Origin: an uncultured Eubacterium sp.
GTDB lineage: Bacteria > Bacillota > Clostridia > Peptostreptococcales > Anaerovoracaceae
Length of the DNA stretch: 9,541 nucleotides
Reading direction: 5' to 3'
NCBI GenBank assembly: GCA_937894585.1
Contig: CALBGO010000057.1
Coordinates: 1-9,541, forward strand
Shown: positions 1 to 6,485 of the stretch, piece by piece
How the letters are laid out: every line of letters begins with the position of its first letter
Position numbering within the stretch: the stretch's first letter is position 1
Translations under genes and position numbers: made by a program
Notes under the pieces: model-generated
The model's input: the letters and a program-made list of their open reading frames with translations, nothing else
What the model was told of the DNA's origin: nothing
Databases searched by the model: none

Positions 1-6
1 TTTTTG

Positions 7-41
7 GGACATAATCCTGTTCGTTTACTTAGGACATTATC
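7..41. repeat. Two direct copies of GGACATWATC, possible IS end
   Basis: GGACATAATC at 7-16 and GGACATTATC at 32-41 differ at one base and are 25 bp apart. Closely spaced, helically phased repeats of this kind occur at the ends of some insertion sequences as transposase binding sites, and the window starts just inside them. No transposase gene is visible, so the link to a mobile element is inference; the repeats could equally be a regulator binding site upstream of the tRNA promoter. Confidence 0.3.
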
Positions 42-81
42 ACATTCGGAGCAGATAATCGTGCAAAATATAAAAAAGATG

Positions 82-110
82 TTGACAATATTTGCTTTTA
101 GTTGTATACT
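82..110 (+). promoter_or_regulatory. Sigma-A type promoter of the tRNA operon
   Basis: The -35 box TTGACA (82-87) is a perfect consensus. The -10 box TATACT (105-110) matches 5 of 6 bases, and the spacer is exactly 17 bp. Transcription should start near 117, about 38 nt before the first tRNA. No other promoter is needed for the three tRNAs that follow before the terminator at 498. Confidence 0.85.
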
Positions 111-154
111 TAATAAAGTTCGCGGTAATAATATTTATAGACGCTGACGAATGT

Positions 155-229
155 TCCGAGATAGCTCAATGGTGGAGCAACCGGCTGTTAACCGGTAGGC
201 TGTGGGTTCGAGCCCCACTCTCGGAGCCA
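155..229 (+). tRNA. tRNA-Asn (anticodon GUU)
   Basis: The acceptor stem TCCGAGA (155-161) pairs with TCTCGGA (219-225), followed by discriminator G226 and an encoded CCA (227-229). The anticodon stem ACCGG/CCGGT (180-184/192-196) encloses the loop CTGTTAA with anticodon GTT at 187-189. The T arm carries the usual GGTTCGA core. It is the first gene of a three-tRNA transcription unit. Confidence 0.96.
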
Positions 230-255
230 TTTTTTTAACAAGTTTGTATATGTAT

Positions 256-344
256 GCCGGAGTGGCGGAATTGGCAGACGCACAGGACTTAAAATCCTGC
301 GATCCTTACCGATCGTACCGGTTCGACCCCGGTCTCCGGCACCA
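256..344 (+). tRNA. tRNA-Leu (anticodon UAA)
   Basis: The acceptor stem GCCGGAG (256-262) pairs with CTCCGGC (334-340), followed by A341 and an encoded CCA (342-344). The anticodon stem CAGGA/TCCTG (283-287/295-299) holds the loop CTTAAAA with anticodon TAA at 290-292. The long variable arm between the anticodon and T arms (about 300-317) marks it as a class II tRNA, as expected for leucine. Confidence 0.96.
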
Positions 345-409
345 TTTGGAAAGTCGGTATAAGTTGGGTTCTGTATGCATATATTTTGATATATAATTCA
401 ATATGATGA

Positions 410-485
410 CGCGGGGTAGAGCAGTTGGTAGCTCGTCGGGCTCATAACCCGGAGGCCGCAGGTTCAAGTCCTGTCCCCGCAACCA
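410..485 (+). tRNA. Initiator tRNA-fMet (anticodon CAU)
   Basis: The anticodon CAT is at 443-445 in the loop CTCATAA. Two visible features identify the initiator rather than the elongator form. The first acceptor position is an unpaired C410/A481 (the C1:A72 mismatch needed for formylation and exclusion from EF-Tu). The anticodon stem carries three consecutive G-C pairs (438-440 with 448-450), the P-site entry signature. The remaining acceptor stem GCGGGG/CCCCGC is perfect, and CCA is encoded at 483-485. Confidence 0.94.
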
Positions 486-497
486 AACGATAGAAAG

Positions 498-522
498 ACC
501 GTCCGAATCGGACGGTTTTTTC
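498..522 (+). terminator. Intrinsic terminator of the tRNA operon
   Basis: ACCGTCCG (498-505) and CGGACGGT (509-516) form a perfect 8-bp stem with an AAT loop, followed by a run of T through 521. It lies 12 nt after the end of tRNA-fMet and closes the unit started at 82-110. Confidence 0.92.
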
Positions 523-991
523 TTGTCGTTAGAATGAAGGAAAGGCAACCAGATTGAATGAGATCGCGTCGGAATCGCCTATCTTGATACTTATGTTGTA
601 TAATGATGGAGCAATCGGTATGTCGGTTTCCCTGCTTTTCGTCTGATTCAATGAGGAAAACGGAAATTGAAATAGAGGTTCTCTTCCTCATACCCTTTAT
701 CTTGCAAAAAAATGGAACTCAAGCCTTTACAACGGTGTAGACGAATTTGGTGAAGAAAGAGGTTTAGTTAAATTTATTGCGAAAGGAATGAACGGTTTCC
801 GAAATCTACAGAGAAACTATAAAATATATTGTTTTTATGGGAAAATAAGGAAGAACGAAAAGCGAAAGATCGAGACTTACAGCATGCTCGATAAAGATTG
901 TAGTGCTCTGAAGTTATACTTTCCGTTACCGAAGTTTTCGGGTTTTGTAAGTTAAATCCCTTCTGCATTTATCTGAATTTTATTTTTATTC
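523..991. other. Gene-free stretch, possibly decayed coding sequence
   Basis: No start codon with a ribosome binding site opens a convincing gene here. The most coherent piece is a + strand frame free of stops from 671 to 955 (94 codons plus TAA). Read through, it gives a basic, aromatic-rich peptide including GFRNLQRNYKIYCF at about 791-832. It has only an internal ATG near 788 and no Shine-Dalgarno sequence. It may be the tail of a degraded gene such as a transposase, but I do not recognise the family, and this length could arise by chance. No tRNA-like or terminator structure was seen after 522. Confidence 0.25.
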
Positions 992-1020
992 TTGACAATT
1001 GCGTTGTATCGGAGTATTAT
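992..1020 (+). promoter_or_regulatory. Near-consensus promoter of the padR unit
   Basis: TTGACA (992-997) is a perfect -35 box, TATTAT (1015-1020) a 5 of 6 -10 box, and the spacer is 17 bp. Transcription should begin near 1027, leaving an unusually long leader of about 200 nt before the padR start codon at 1228. A promoter this strong in front of a repressor-type gene suggests it is held down by a regulator, most simply PadR itself. Confidence 0.82.
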
Positions 1021-1028
1021 AAGGATAA

Positions 1029-1058
1029 CGATATTCGATACGATAATCGATATCCGAT
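1029..1058. promoter_or_regulatory. CGATA motif cluster, candidate operator
   Basis: The pentamer CGATA occurs four times (1029-1033, 1036-1040, 1041-1045, 1048-1052) with a further CGAT at 1055-1058, right at the predicted transcription start. The outer parts form an imperfect dyad (GATATTCGAT against ATCGATATC). Repeats overlapping the start site fit a repressor binding region. That PadR is the ligand is inference from position only. Confidence 0.4.
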
Positions 1059-1119
1059 GCTTGACTGGAATATATGCTTGCTGTTTTATATACGGCGTAA
1101 TTCAGGCTTTATGCGATTT

Positions 1120-1210
1120 ATATGCGAAACCGGCGAGCCTGCAAAGGATAGAAAACAGTACGATTTCGATATGCGAAACCGGCGAGTCTGTAAAGAATAG
1201 AAAACAGTGC
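1120..1210 (+). repeat. 49-bp-period tandem duplication in the padR leader
   Basis: Positions 1120-1161 and 1169-1210 are identical at 38 of 42 bases, with a 49-bp period. All four differences are transitions. The unit includes ATGCGAAACCGGCGAG and ends in AGAAAACAGT, just before the padR ribosome binding site. Each copy contains an identical-length miniature reading frame (1122-1151 and 1171-1200: nine codons plus TAG). Neither has an obvious Shine-Dalgarno sequence. The repeat may be duplicated regulatory RNA or DNA, or a neutral slippage product. Confidence 0.8.
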
Positions 1211-1212
1211 TG

Positions 1213-1220
1213 AAAGGAGT
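1213..1220 (+). promoter_or_regulatory. padR ribosome binding site, sets start at 1228
   Basis: AAAGGAGT lies 7 nt before the ATG at 1228. It rules out the upstream in-frame TTG-type start at 1207, which would place this Shine-Dalgarno sequence inside the coding region. Confidence 0.85.
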
Positions 1221-1227
1221 GCGTTTT

Positions 1228-1539
1228 ATGCCGCGGGAGAAATTCAAAACACTGACAGAGCAGATGTATTATGTACTTCTTGCGCTGCAGGAAGAGCTTT
1301 GCGGTGTGGATATTATGGAAAAAGTTCGTATCCTGACAGATAACAGGATTCGTCTCGGACCGGGAACGATTTACGCTTTGCTGGAAGATTTTCAGAGAGA
1401 AGGTTTTATTCGGGAGACAGAAACAGAGGGCAGCAGGAGGTGTTATACGATTACGGAAAAGGGACGGGAAATTTTAGTAAAGGAGTACCAAAGACACCGG
1501 ATTCTGATAGGGGATTTCGAAAGGTTTTATAAGGGGTGA
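1228..1539 (+). CDS. PadR-family transcriptional regulator
   Basis: A 103-residue winged helix-turn-helix protein of the PadR family, a cytoplasmic DNA-binding regulator that usually represses a neighbouring gene until a ligand or stress releases it. The DNA-binding region covers residues 9-84: helices around TEQMYYVLLAL and CGVDIMEKV, the recognition helix with the family signature GPGTIYALLEDFQREGFI (residues 44-61), and the wing with RRCYTITEKGREIL. The protein ends soon after the wing, so it is the short PadR form without a long C-terminal dimerisation arm. Its stop overlaps a possible GTG of the next gene, which encodes a DUF2812 membrane protein. PadR-DUF2812 pairs are common in Firmicutes and suggest that PadR controls its partner. 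The strong promoter, CGATA cluster and duplicated leader upstream are candidates for autoregulation. The family is clear; the ligand is unknown. Confidence 0.93.
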   Translation: MPREKFKTLTEQMYYVLLALQEELCGVDIMEKVRILTDNRIRLGPGTIYALLEDFQREGFIRETETEGSRRCYTITEKGREILVKEYQRHRILIGDFERFYKG

Positions 1540-1544
1540 AAGTC

Positions 1545-1817
1545 ATGAGAATCAGGAATACAAAAATCCGTTTTTACGCTTGCGATTATAACGAGCTGGA
1601 CGATTTTTCGGATTTTCTGGAAAGAAAAGCGCAGGAGGGCTGGGAGCTGACAAGCAAAACCGGTACACTGCTTGGATTTAAACGGACAGAACCGCGGAAT
1701 GTGAAAATCTGTGCGGAAGTTGTTTTGGAACATATAGGGGATATGGAGCTTTCTCAGTACGAAGAATTGTGTGAAGCGGCAGGCTGGAAACGGATTTTTT
1801 CCGACGGAAGTATTTAG
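1545..1817 (+). pseudogene. DUF2812 protein, N-terminal half, ends at in-frame TAG
   Basis: A 90-residue soluble domain of the DUF2812 type, starting MRIRNTKIRFYACDYNELDD and containing the typical segment LERKAQEGWELTSKTG. I chose the ATG at 1545 because AAGGGG (1531-1536) sits 8 nt upstream; the GTG at 1536 overlaps that site. The frame stops at TAG (1815-1817) after GWKRIFSDGSI. In this family the text normally continues with Gln or a similar residue and then an aromatic/acidic stretch. The same frame does continue after the TAG with VYENEDLNAVPISTDP and stays open to 2837. So this is most likely the first half of one 430-codon gene interrupted by a CAG-to-TAG change. The family's biochemical role is unknown; it is thought to be a PadR-controlled membrane protein. 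Confidence 0.75.
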
Positions 1818-2837
1818 GTCTATGAAAACGAAGATCTGAATGCTGTGCCGATCAGCACGGACCCGCTTACAAAACTGAATGCGGTTCATGCCAAATGCAG
1901 CTTGCAGAACGGGTTTTTATTATTTTTGGCGCTTCCGATTCTGTTTGTATGGAATAGACTTTTTATCGGAGGATGGGACTATAATGCATACCTTTCTTTT
2001 ATGCATCTTCTGGGAACTGTTTTTCTGCCGGTTATGGCGATATTTGTAATTGTAAGCGGCTGCGGATATTTTTTATGGTACAGAAAGGCAAAAAGAGATG
2101 CGGAAGCGGGCAGAAGTTCCGTTTATCGGAGGAGCAGAGTCAACAAAGCAGCAAATGCTTTTATGCAGGCATATATTTTATTCGGAATATGGGGAGGGCT
2201 GCTGGACAGCTGGTATGAGCGGCATAGAAGCAGTCTGATTGTGATAGGAATTGTATTTGCAGGCGTAATTCTTTATATGATAGGATTTACCTTTGTCGAC
2301 GCGCAGTGCAATCGGCAGAAGAGAGGACATCTTGCACTTTATTTTGCTCTGGCTGTTCCTTTTGCACTTATATTAACTTCTGTCGCCTTTTTGTTTGATA
2401 ATCATTCGGAATATGTTTATAATGGCAAAGAGATGGTGCAGGTTTTCACAGATGAGCTTCCTCTTACGATGGAGGATATGGGAGTTGAAACCACAGGTTA
2501 CAAAGACCGTTATTCCGACAGTGAAGGTTCTCCTTTCCTGCAGCACTTTTCGGGGGAAGACTTTTCGAAAAATGCTGCGGACTATGATTTGTCATATCAT
2601 CTCTTCACCACTGAAAATGACCGTATTTACCGTCGGGTAATCAGAGAGCGGTATTGGAGTTTTTCCGGGTATAAAGAGGTTTCGGGGAGTGGATTTACGG
2701 CGAAACGAGTTTATATGAAAAAGGAGAATAAAAATCTGGTGCTTCTATACGAAGGTGCAATTCTGGAGCTTGATACGGACATTCCTCTTTCGAATGAGAG
2801 GAAGAAGGTTATAGAAGAAAAGCTTTTCGTCAGATAA
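1818..2837 (+). pseudogene. DUF2812 protein, membrane and C-terminal half after the TAG
   Basis: This is the in-frame continuation of the gene beginning at 1545, 339 codons after the TAG with no further lesion. Numbering from the upstream ATG, about 30 residues including VYENEDLNAVPI complete the DUF2812 domain. Five hydrophobic segments follow (roughly 122-142, 154-179, 205-223, 229-251, 262-284), then a soluble C-terminal part of about 145 residues ending KKVIEEKLFVR. A GTG at 1845 could restart translation, but no ribosome binding site precedes it, and the ATGs at 1822 and 1840 run into stops in other frames. The intact frame, normal-looking codon use and family-like join argue for a recent nonsense mutation, occasional readthrough, or a base-call error rather than two genes. 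The intact product would be a membrane protein at the cytoplasmic membrane. Confidence 0.72.
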
Positions 2838-3007
2838 ATTCCGTTGTATTTTTTCCGTTTTTCCCTTCGCGTATCTTTGCTGTCTGTGCGTGTCTTTATA
2901 TTTTGCAGCTTTCAGAGGTTTTATGGTTTTCGCAAACCTGTAGTTCTTTCTGCATTTCCGCTGTTTTCTCGCTGCCGGCTTGCTGCTTTTCACAAATCTG
3001 TTTTCGC

Positions 3008-3048
3008 GCTGTCTTCTGCAAATTTCTTCTCGCCGTCTTCCGCAAATT
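3008..3048. repeat. Two copies of a 17-bp repeat, 24-bp period
   Basis: 3008-3024 and 3032-3048 match at 15 of 17 bases (GCYGTCTTCYGCAAATT). The second copy is the left arm of the terminator at 3031-3071. The surrounding 2838-3030 region is markedly pyrimidine-rich on the + strand. No gene was recognised there; the purine-rich complement has short open frames rich in Lys, Glu and Arg but no supported start. Confidence 0.45.
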
Positions 3049-3071
3049 GCTCTTGCAAGACGGCGTTTTTT
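3031..3071 (+). terminator. Intrinsic terminator of the padR-DUF2812 unit
   Basis: CGCCGTCTT (3031-3039) pairs with AAGACGGCG (3057-3065). The hairpin continues inside a two-base bulge as GCAA/TTGC (3042-3045/3053-3056), with loop ATTGCTC and a six-T tail (3066-3071). It sits about 190 nt after the DUF2812 stop codon. Confidence 0.88.
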
Positions 3072-3081
3072 AGCGCATAAT
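3053..3081 (+). promoter_or_regulatory. Candidate promoter of the metA operon
   Basis: TTGCAA (3053-3058, 4 of 6) and CATAAT (3076-3081, 5 of 6) are separated by 17 bp, predicting a start near 3088 and a leader of about 120 nt. The -35 box lies inside the right arm of the preceding terminator, so termination and initiation overlap. It is the best match in the interval but weaker than the promoters at 82 and 992. Confidence 0.45.
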
Positions 3082-3110
3082 AGTAATGTTAAGGGTTGGT
3101 CGTTTGCTGA

Positions 3111-3124
3111 ACTGCGCGCGCAGT
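3111..3124. promoter_or_regulatory. Perfect 14-bp palindrome in the metA leader
   Basis: ACTGCGCGCGCAGT is a perfect dyad about 25-35 nt after the predicted start, in an otherwise AT-rich leader. It could be a repressor operator or, in RNA, a 5-bp hairpin with a GCGC loop. A second small hairpin, GTTC/GAAC (3134-3137/3143-3146), is followed by TTTTT. No SAM riboswitch or T-box core motif is visible in the leader. Confidence 0.4.
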
Positions 3125-3209
3125 ATGGGATATGTTCGCACAGAACTTTTTGATTCTGCCGGCTGCTCTTTTCTAAATAAATTCCGAAATAACAGGGAGG
3201 TTTACATAT

Positions 3210-5477
3210 ATGCCGATTAAAGTTCCTAACAATTTGCCGGCTATAGAAACGCTGACGCAGGAGAATGTTTTTGTGATGACGGATACCCGCGCTATGACAC
3301 AGGATATCCGTCCGCTGCAGATTCTGATTCTCAATCTGATGCCGACTAAAATAGATACGGAAACACAGCTGACGAGGCTTCTCGGAAATACGCCGCTGCA
3401 GGTGGAACTGGAGCTGCTGCAGACCAGCACCCATAAGGCGTCCAATACTTCTGAGGAGCATATGATCGCTTTTTATAAGACTTTTGACCAGATTAAGCAT
3501 AAAAACTACGACGGTATGATTATCACCGGTGCGCCGGTTGAGCTTTTAGAGTTTGAAGAGGTGGAATACTGGGACGAGCTCTGCGAAATAATGGAGTGGA
3601 GCAAACGCCATGTACACAGCACTTTCCATATCTGCTGGGGTGCGCAGGCAGGGCTTTATTACCATTACGGAATCGAAAAACACAAGCTGCCGAAAAAGCT
3701 GTCCGGCGTGTACCGGCATACATTGGATTATAAAAAAGGTATGCTGTTTCGGGGCTTTGACGACGAATTTTATGTGCCTCATTCAAGAAATACCACCGTT
3801 TACAGAGAAGATGTGGAAGCGGTGCCGGCTTTGAAAATCATCTCCACCTCAGATGAAGCAGGGATTTATGCCGTTAAATCGGAAAACGACCGGCAGATTT
3901 TTATTATGGGGCATTCCGAATATGACGGAGATACCCTTTTGAAAGAGTACCTCAGAGATAAGAAAGCGGGACTTAATCCTGAAGTTCCGTGCAACTACTT
4001 CCCCGATGATGACGATACGAAGAAGCCTCTGGTAAAGTGGCGCTCGTCGGCAAATCTTCTGTATTCCAACTGGCTCAACTACTTTGTGTATCAGACAACC
4101 CAGTACGATGTCAGCAGAATCAACGACGATTCCCTTGCCGATATTTTCAGAGAAAAAGCAGACTGCAAAGTTGTTAAATTCGGCGGAACTTCTCTTGCCG
4201 ACGCGGAGCATTTCAGAAAATGCGCAGAAATCATCAAAGCCGAAGAGGAAAGAAAGTTTGCCGTAGTTTCCGCACCGGGAAAGCGTTCCGCAACAGATGA
4301 GAAGGTTACGGATCTTCTGATTGCCTGTGCAGACGGAAAACCGGAAGAAAGAGAAGACATACTGGCGAAGGTTCAGTCCAGATACAAGGTGCTGGCAAGA
4401 AGTCTTAATGTGTCTGTTGATATTGACGGAGAGTTTTCCAAAATCAGAGCGGCTCTCGGAAAAGAAGAGTACAGAGACTACATTATCAGCAGAGGGGAAT
4501 ACCTGAACGCAAAAATTATGGCGGAATTTACCGGATTTGATTTTATAGATGCGGAGGGAACTGTATTTTTGACCGAAGAGGGCAGATATGACGAAGAACG
4601 GACGAAGGCGGCTTTGAGTAAAGCCCTTTCCGAAAGCGGCCATGCAGTGATTCCCGGTTTTTACGGCACTGCGCCGGATGGAAAAATCAAGACCTTCTCA
4701 AGAGGAGGCTCCGATATTACAGGGGCGATTGTTTCTGCTGCAGCGGGAGCCGATCTTTACGAAAACTGGACAGATGTTTCAGGTCTTCTGATGGCAGATC
4801 CGCGCATTGTAAAAAATCCGCTGACCGTGCCGGTAATTACCTACAGAGAGCTGAGAGAGCTGGCTTATATGGGCGCTGCCGTTATGCATGAAGATACGGT
4901 ATTCCCTGTAGAAAAGCTGGAAATTCCAATTAACATCAGAAATACGGAAAGACCTGAGGACTGCGGTACGATGATTGTAAAGAATGCGGATTACTATCGG
5001 TCCGAGCTTTCGGTTTCCGGAATTTCAGGAAAAACAGGCTGCACCACGATTCTCATTGAAAAGAGCAGAATGAGCGAAGAACCGCAGCTTCGGGCGGAAA
5101 TTCTCAAGATCTTTGAGGAGAGAAAAATTTCTGTCAAGAATATTCTTTCCAGCATCGATTCTCTGAATATCATTGTAGACGGGAAAGATGTAAAGGACTG
5201 TCGTGCGGAACTCACAGAGGAAATCTGGGCAAAGGTTCCTTCCGGAAATATTACGGTAACAGAAAATGTAGCGCTGATCGCGGTAGTGGGCAGAGATTTA
5301 AGCACATCGCCGGCTGTTGCGGTAAGAGTGCTGGGAGCTCTTGCAAACCGCAGAATCAATGTGAATCTGATTGACCACGGTGCACAGAAAATGAATATGA
5401 TGGTCGGCGTTTCCGGCGCTGATTATGAGGCGGCTGTGCAGGCAATTTATACAGAATTTGCGAAAGTTGAGATTTAA
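3210..5477 (+). CDS. metA: Homoserine O-acetyltransferase-aspartate kinase fusion
   Basis: A 755-residue bifunctional enzyme of cytoplasmic amino-acid synthesis. Residues 1 to about 304 are a complete MetA, which acylates homoserine to commit it to methionine. The nucleophile Cys142 (HICWGAQA) and partners His235 and Glu237 (GHSEYD) are at the canonical positions. Glu111 (GAPVE) is the residue associated with acetyl-CoA rather than succinyl-CoA use, so acetyl transfer is predicted. After a linker of about 14 residues, residues 319-755 are an aspartate kinase, which phosphorylates aspartate in the first step towards Lys, Thr and Met. It shows KFGGTS (323-328), FSRGGSDITGA (496-506), ENWTDVSG (518-525) and two C-terminal ACT domains (about 600-755) for allosteric control. 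The linker has no ATG, GTG or TTG codon and no ribosome binding site, so separate kinase translation is unlikely. AGGGAGG (3194-3200) sets the start, 9 nt upstream. It is the first gene of a three-gene operon. The intermediate aspartate-semialdehyde and homoserine dehydrogenases are not in the window. Confidence 0.96.
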   Translation: MPIKVPNNLPAIETLTQENVFVMTDTRAMTQDIRPLQILILNLMPTKIDTETQLTRLLGNTPLQVELELLQTSTHKASNTSEEHMIAFYKTFDQIKHKNYDGMIITGAPVELLEFEEVEYWDELCEIMEWSKRHVHSTFHICWGAQAGLYYHYGIEKHKLPKKLSGVYRHTLDYKKGMLFRGFDDEFYVPHSRNTTVYREDVEAVPALKIISTSDEAGIYAVKSENDRQIFIMGHSEYDGDTLLKEYLRDKKAGLNPEVPCNYFPDDDDTKKPLVKWRSSANLLYSNWLNYFVYQTTQYDVSRINDDSLADIFREKADCKVVKFGGTSLADAEHFRKCAEIIKAEEERKFAVVSAPGKRSATDEKVTDLLIACADGKPEEREDILAKVQSRYKVLARSLNVSVDIDGEFSKIRAALGKEEYRDYIISRGEYLNAKIMAEFTGFDFIDAEGTVFLTEEGRYDEERTKAALSKALSESGHAVIPGFYGTAPDGKIKTFSRGGSDITGAIVSAAAGADLYENWTDVSGLLMADPRIVKNPLTVPVITYRELRELAYMGAAVMHEDTVFPVEKLEIPINIRNTERPEDCGTMIVKNADYYRSELSVSGISGKTGCTTILIEKSRMSEEPQLRAEILKIFEERKISVKNILSSIDSLNIIVDGKDVKDCRAELTEEIWAKVPSGNITVTENVALIAVVGRDLSTSPAVAVRVLGALANRRINVNLIDHGAQKMNMMVGVSGADYEAAVQAIYTEFAKVEI

Positions 5478-5486
5478 AAACGGCAT

Positions 5487-6485
5487 ATGATTATCAGAAA
5501 AGCTATTTTACATATTATGGATTTTAATTCGGACCTCTGCGTGTTTTCGCAGAAAGAGCTGGATCTTACTGATTACGGCGCTGCCGAATTTATCGAAAAA
5601 CACTTATCGCGCATTATGGAAGACGGCGCAGGGAAAAAGGGTGAATTTTTGGAACACAGTATTCTGAAACAGTCTTTAGACCGCTATCTTTCAGGCGGAG
5701 CAACCTTTACCGAATTTTCTGCAGCGGCGGGAAATCTTCTTTACGATCAGATTTCTCAGGCAGACGAGCTTGAGTCAATGGACTTTCTTGTGTGCCGTTT
5801 TACAGAAGAAAGCAGGGAGTATATCGGCTTTTTGCTTCTTCCCAATAAAACTGCATATACCCATCAGGTTGAGAGTGGAGAGGAAGGAACTGCCAATAAA
5901 ATCATACGGTATTTCACACTGCTTCCGGGGACAAGTCAGAAGATTTCCTGTTATGCGCTGATTGATACCGAAACCCAGGAAATACGGCTCAGCGATAAAA
6001 AGCGGTCGGTTTTGGGCGAAGATGTCTTCGTGCTTTCGGACAGGGTGCTGCAGTGCTCTTACGGACAGTCCGACAGGGAGACGGTGCGTTTAATTCGAAA
6101 AATTGCAGGAGAAGTGGCAGAAGAGTACGGCAGCAATTCGGCTGTTGCTGTGACTCGTGCAAAAAACTGCATCATTGAAAATGCGGAACAGAATGTGCCT
6201 TTTACCCCTTCGGATTTGTGTGAAGAGGTATTTCGTGACAATGAAGTGATGAAAAAGACTTTTCGACAGAAAGCAGCGGAAGCTGATATTCCCGCTAAAA
6301 TCGAGGTGGAAAATCCAAAGGTTGTCAAGAGTATTCGGAGTCATAAGATTAAAACCGACACCGGAATTGAAATTAAAATTCCTACAGAATATCTGGAAAA
6401 CAACAGATATGTGGAATTCACCAACCACGCTGACGGAACCATTTCCATTCAGCTGAAAAATATCGGAAAGATTGTGAACAGATAA
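5487..6485 (+). CDS. Nucleoid-associated protein, NdpA/YejK family
   Basis: A 332-residue protein matching the 37-kDa nucleoid-associated family (NdpA, YejK), close to the usual length of about 335. Recognisable parts are the N-terminal segment AILHIMDFNSD, the central FLVCRF...YIGFLLL core strands (about 99-118), and the charged C-terminal part ending in HKIKTDTGIEIKIP and VEFTNHADGTISIQLKNIGKI. No signal peptide or membrane segment is present; it should act in the cytoplasm on or near DNA. In enterobacteria YejK binds the nucleoid and interacts with topoisomerases; in Firmicutes the role is not established. The ATG lies 9 nt after the metA stop with no good Shine-Dalgarno sequence, so translation is probably coupled to metA. 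Sharing an operon with methionine synthesis gives no obvious functional link. Confidence 0.87.
   Translation: MIIRKAILHIMDFNSDLCVFSQKELDLTDYGAAEFIEKHLSRIMEDGAGKKGEFLEHSILKQSLDRYLSGGATFTEFSAAAGNLLYDQISQADELESMDFLVCRFTEESREYIGFLLLPNKTAYTHQVESGEEGTANKIIRYFTLLPGTSQKISCYALIDTETQEIRLSDKKRSVLGEDVFVLSDRVLQCSYGQSDRETVRLIRKIAGEVAEEYGSNSAVAVTRAKNCIIENAEQNVPFTPSDLCEEVFRDNEVMKKTFRQKAAEADIPAKIEVENPKVVKSIRSHKIKTDTGIEIKIPTEYLENNRYVEFTNHADGTISIQLKNIGKIVNR

Noticed and set aside
202..548. Open frames across the tRNA cluster on both strands
   Set aside because: They overlap tRNA genes whose structure fully explains the sequence.
992..1213. 73-codon + strand frame upstream of padR
   Set aside because: Its start codon is the -35 box itself, so it cannot be translated from the predicted transcript.
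2844..3080. Short + strand frame between the DUF2812 gene and metA
   Set aside because: The product is Phe/Ser-rich low complexity from pyrimidine-rich DNA, has no ribosome binding site, and reads through the terminator hairpin.
3082..3209. SAM riboswitch or T-box upstream of metA
   Set aside because: Neither the SAM-I core nor the T-box TGGNACCGCG motif is present, and no large aptamer-like fold fits in the leader.
2745..3500. Long minus-strand open frame of about 250 codons
   Set aside because: It runs antisense through the start of metA and the end of the DUF2812 gene, crosses a strong terminator, and gives a Lys/Arg-rich low-complexity product with no start signal.
3849..4643. Antisense open frame of 264 codons within metA-kinase
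   Set aside because: The + strand frame encodes two recognisable enzyme domains throughout; the antisense frame has no ribosome binding site and resembles no family.
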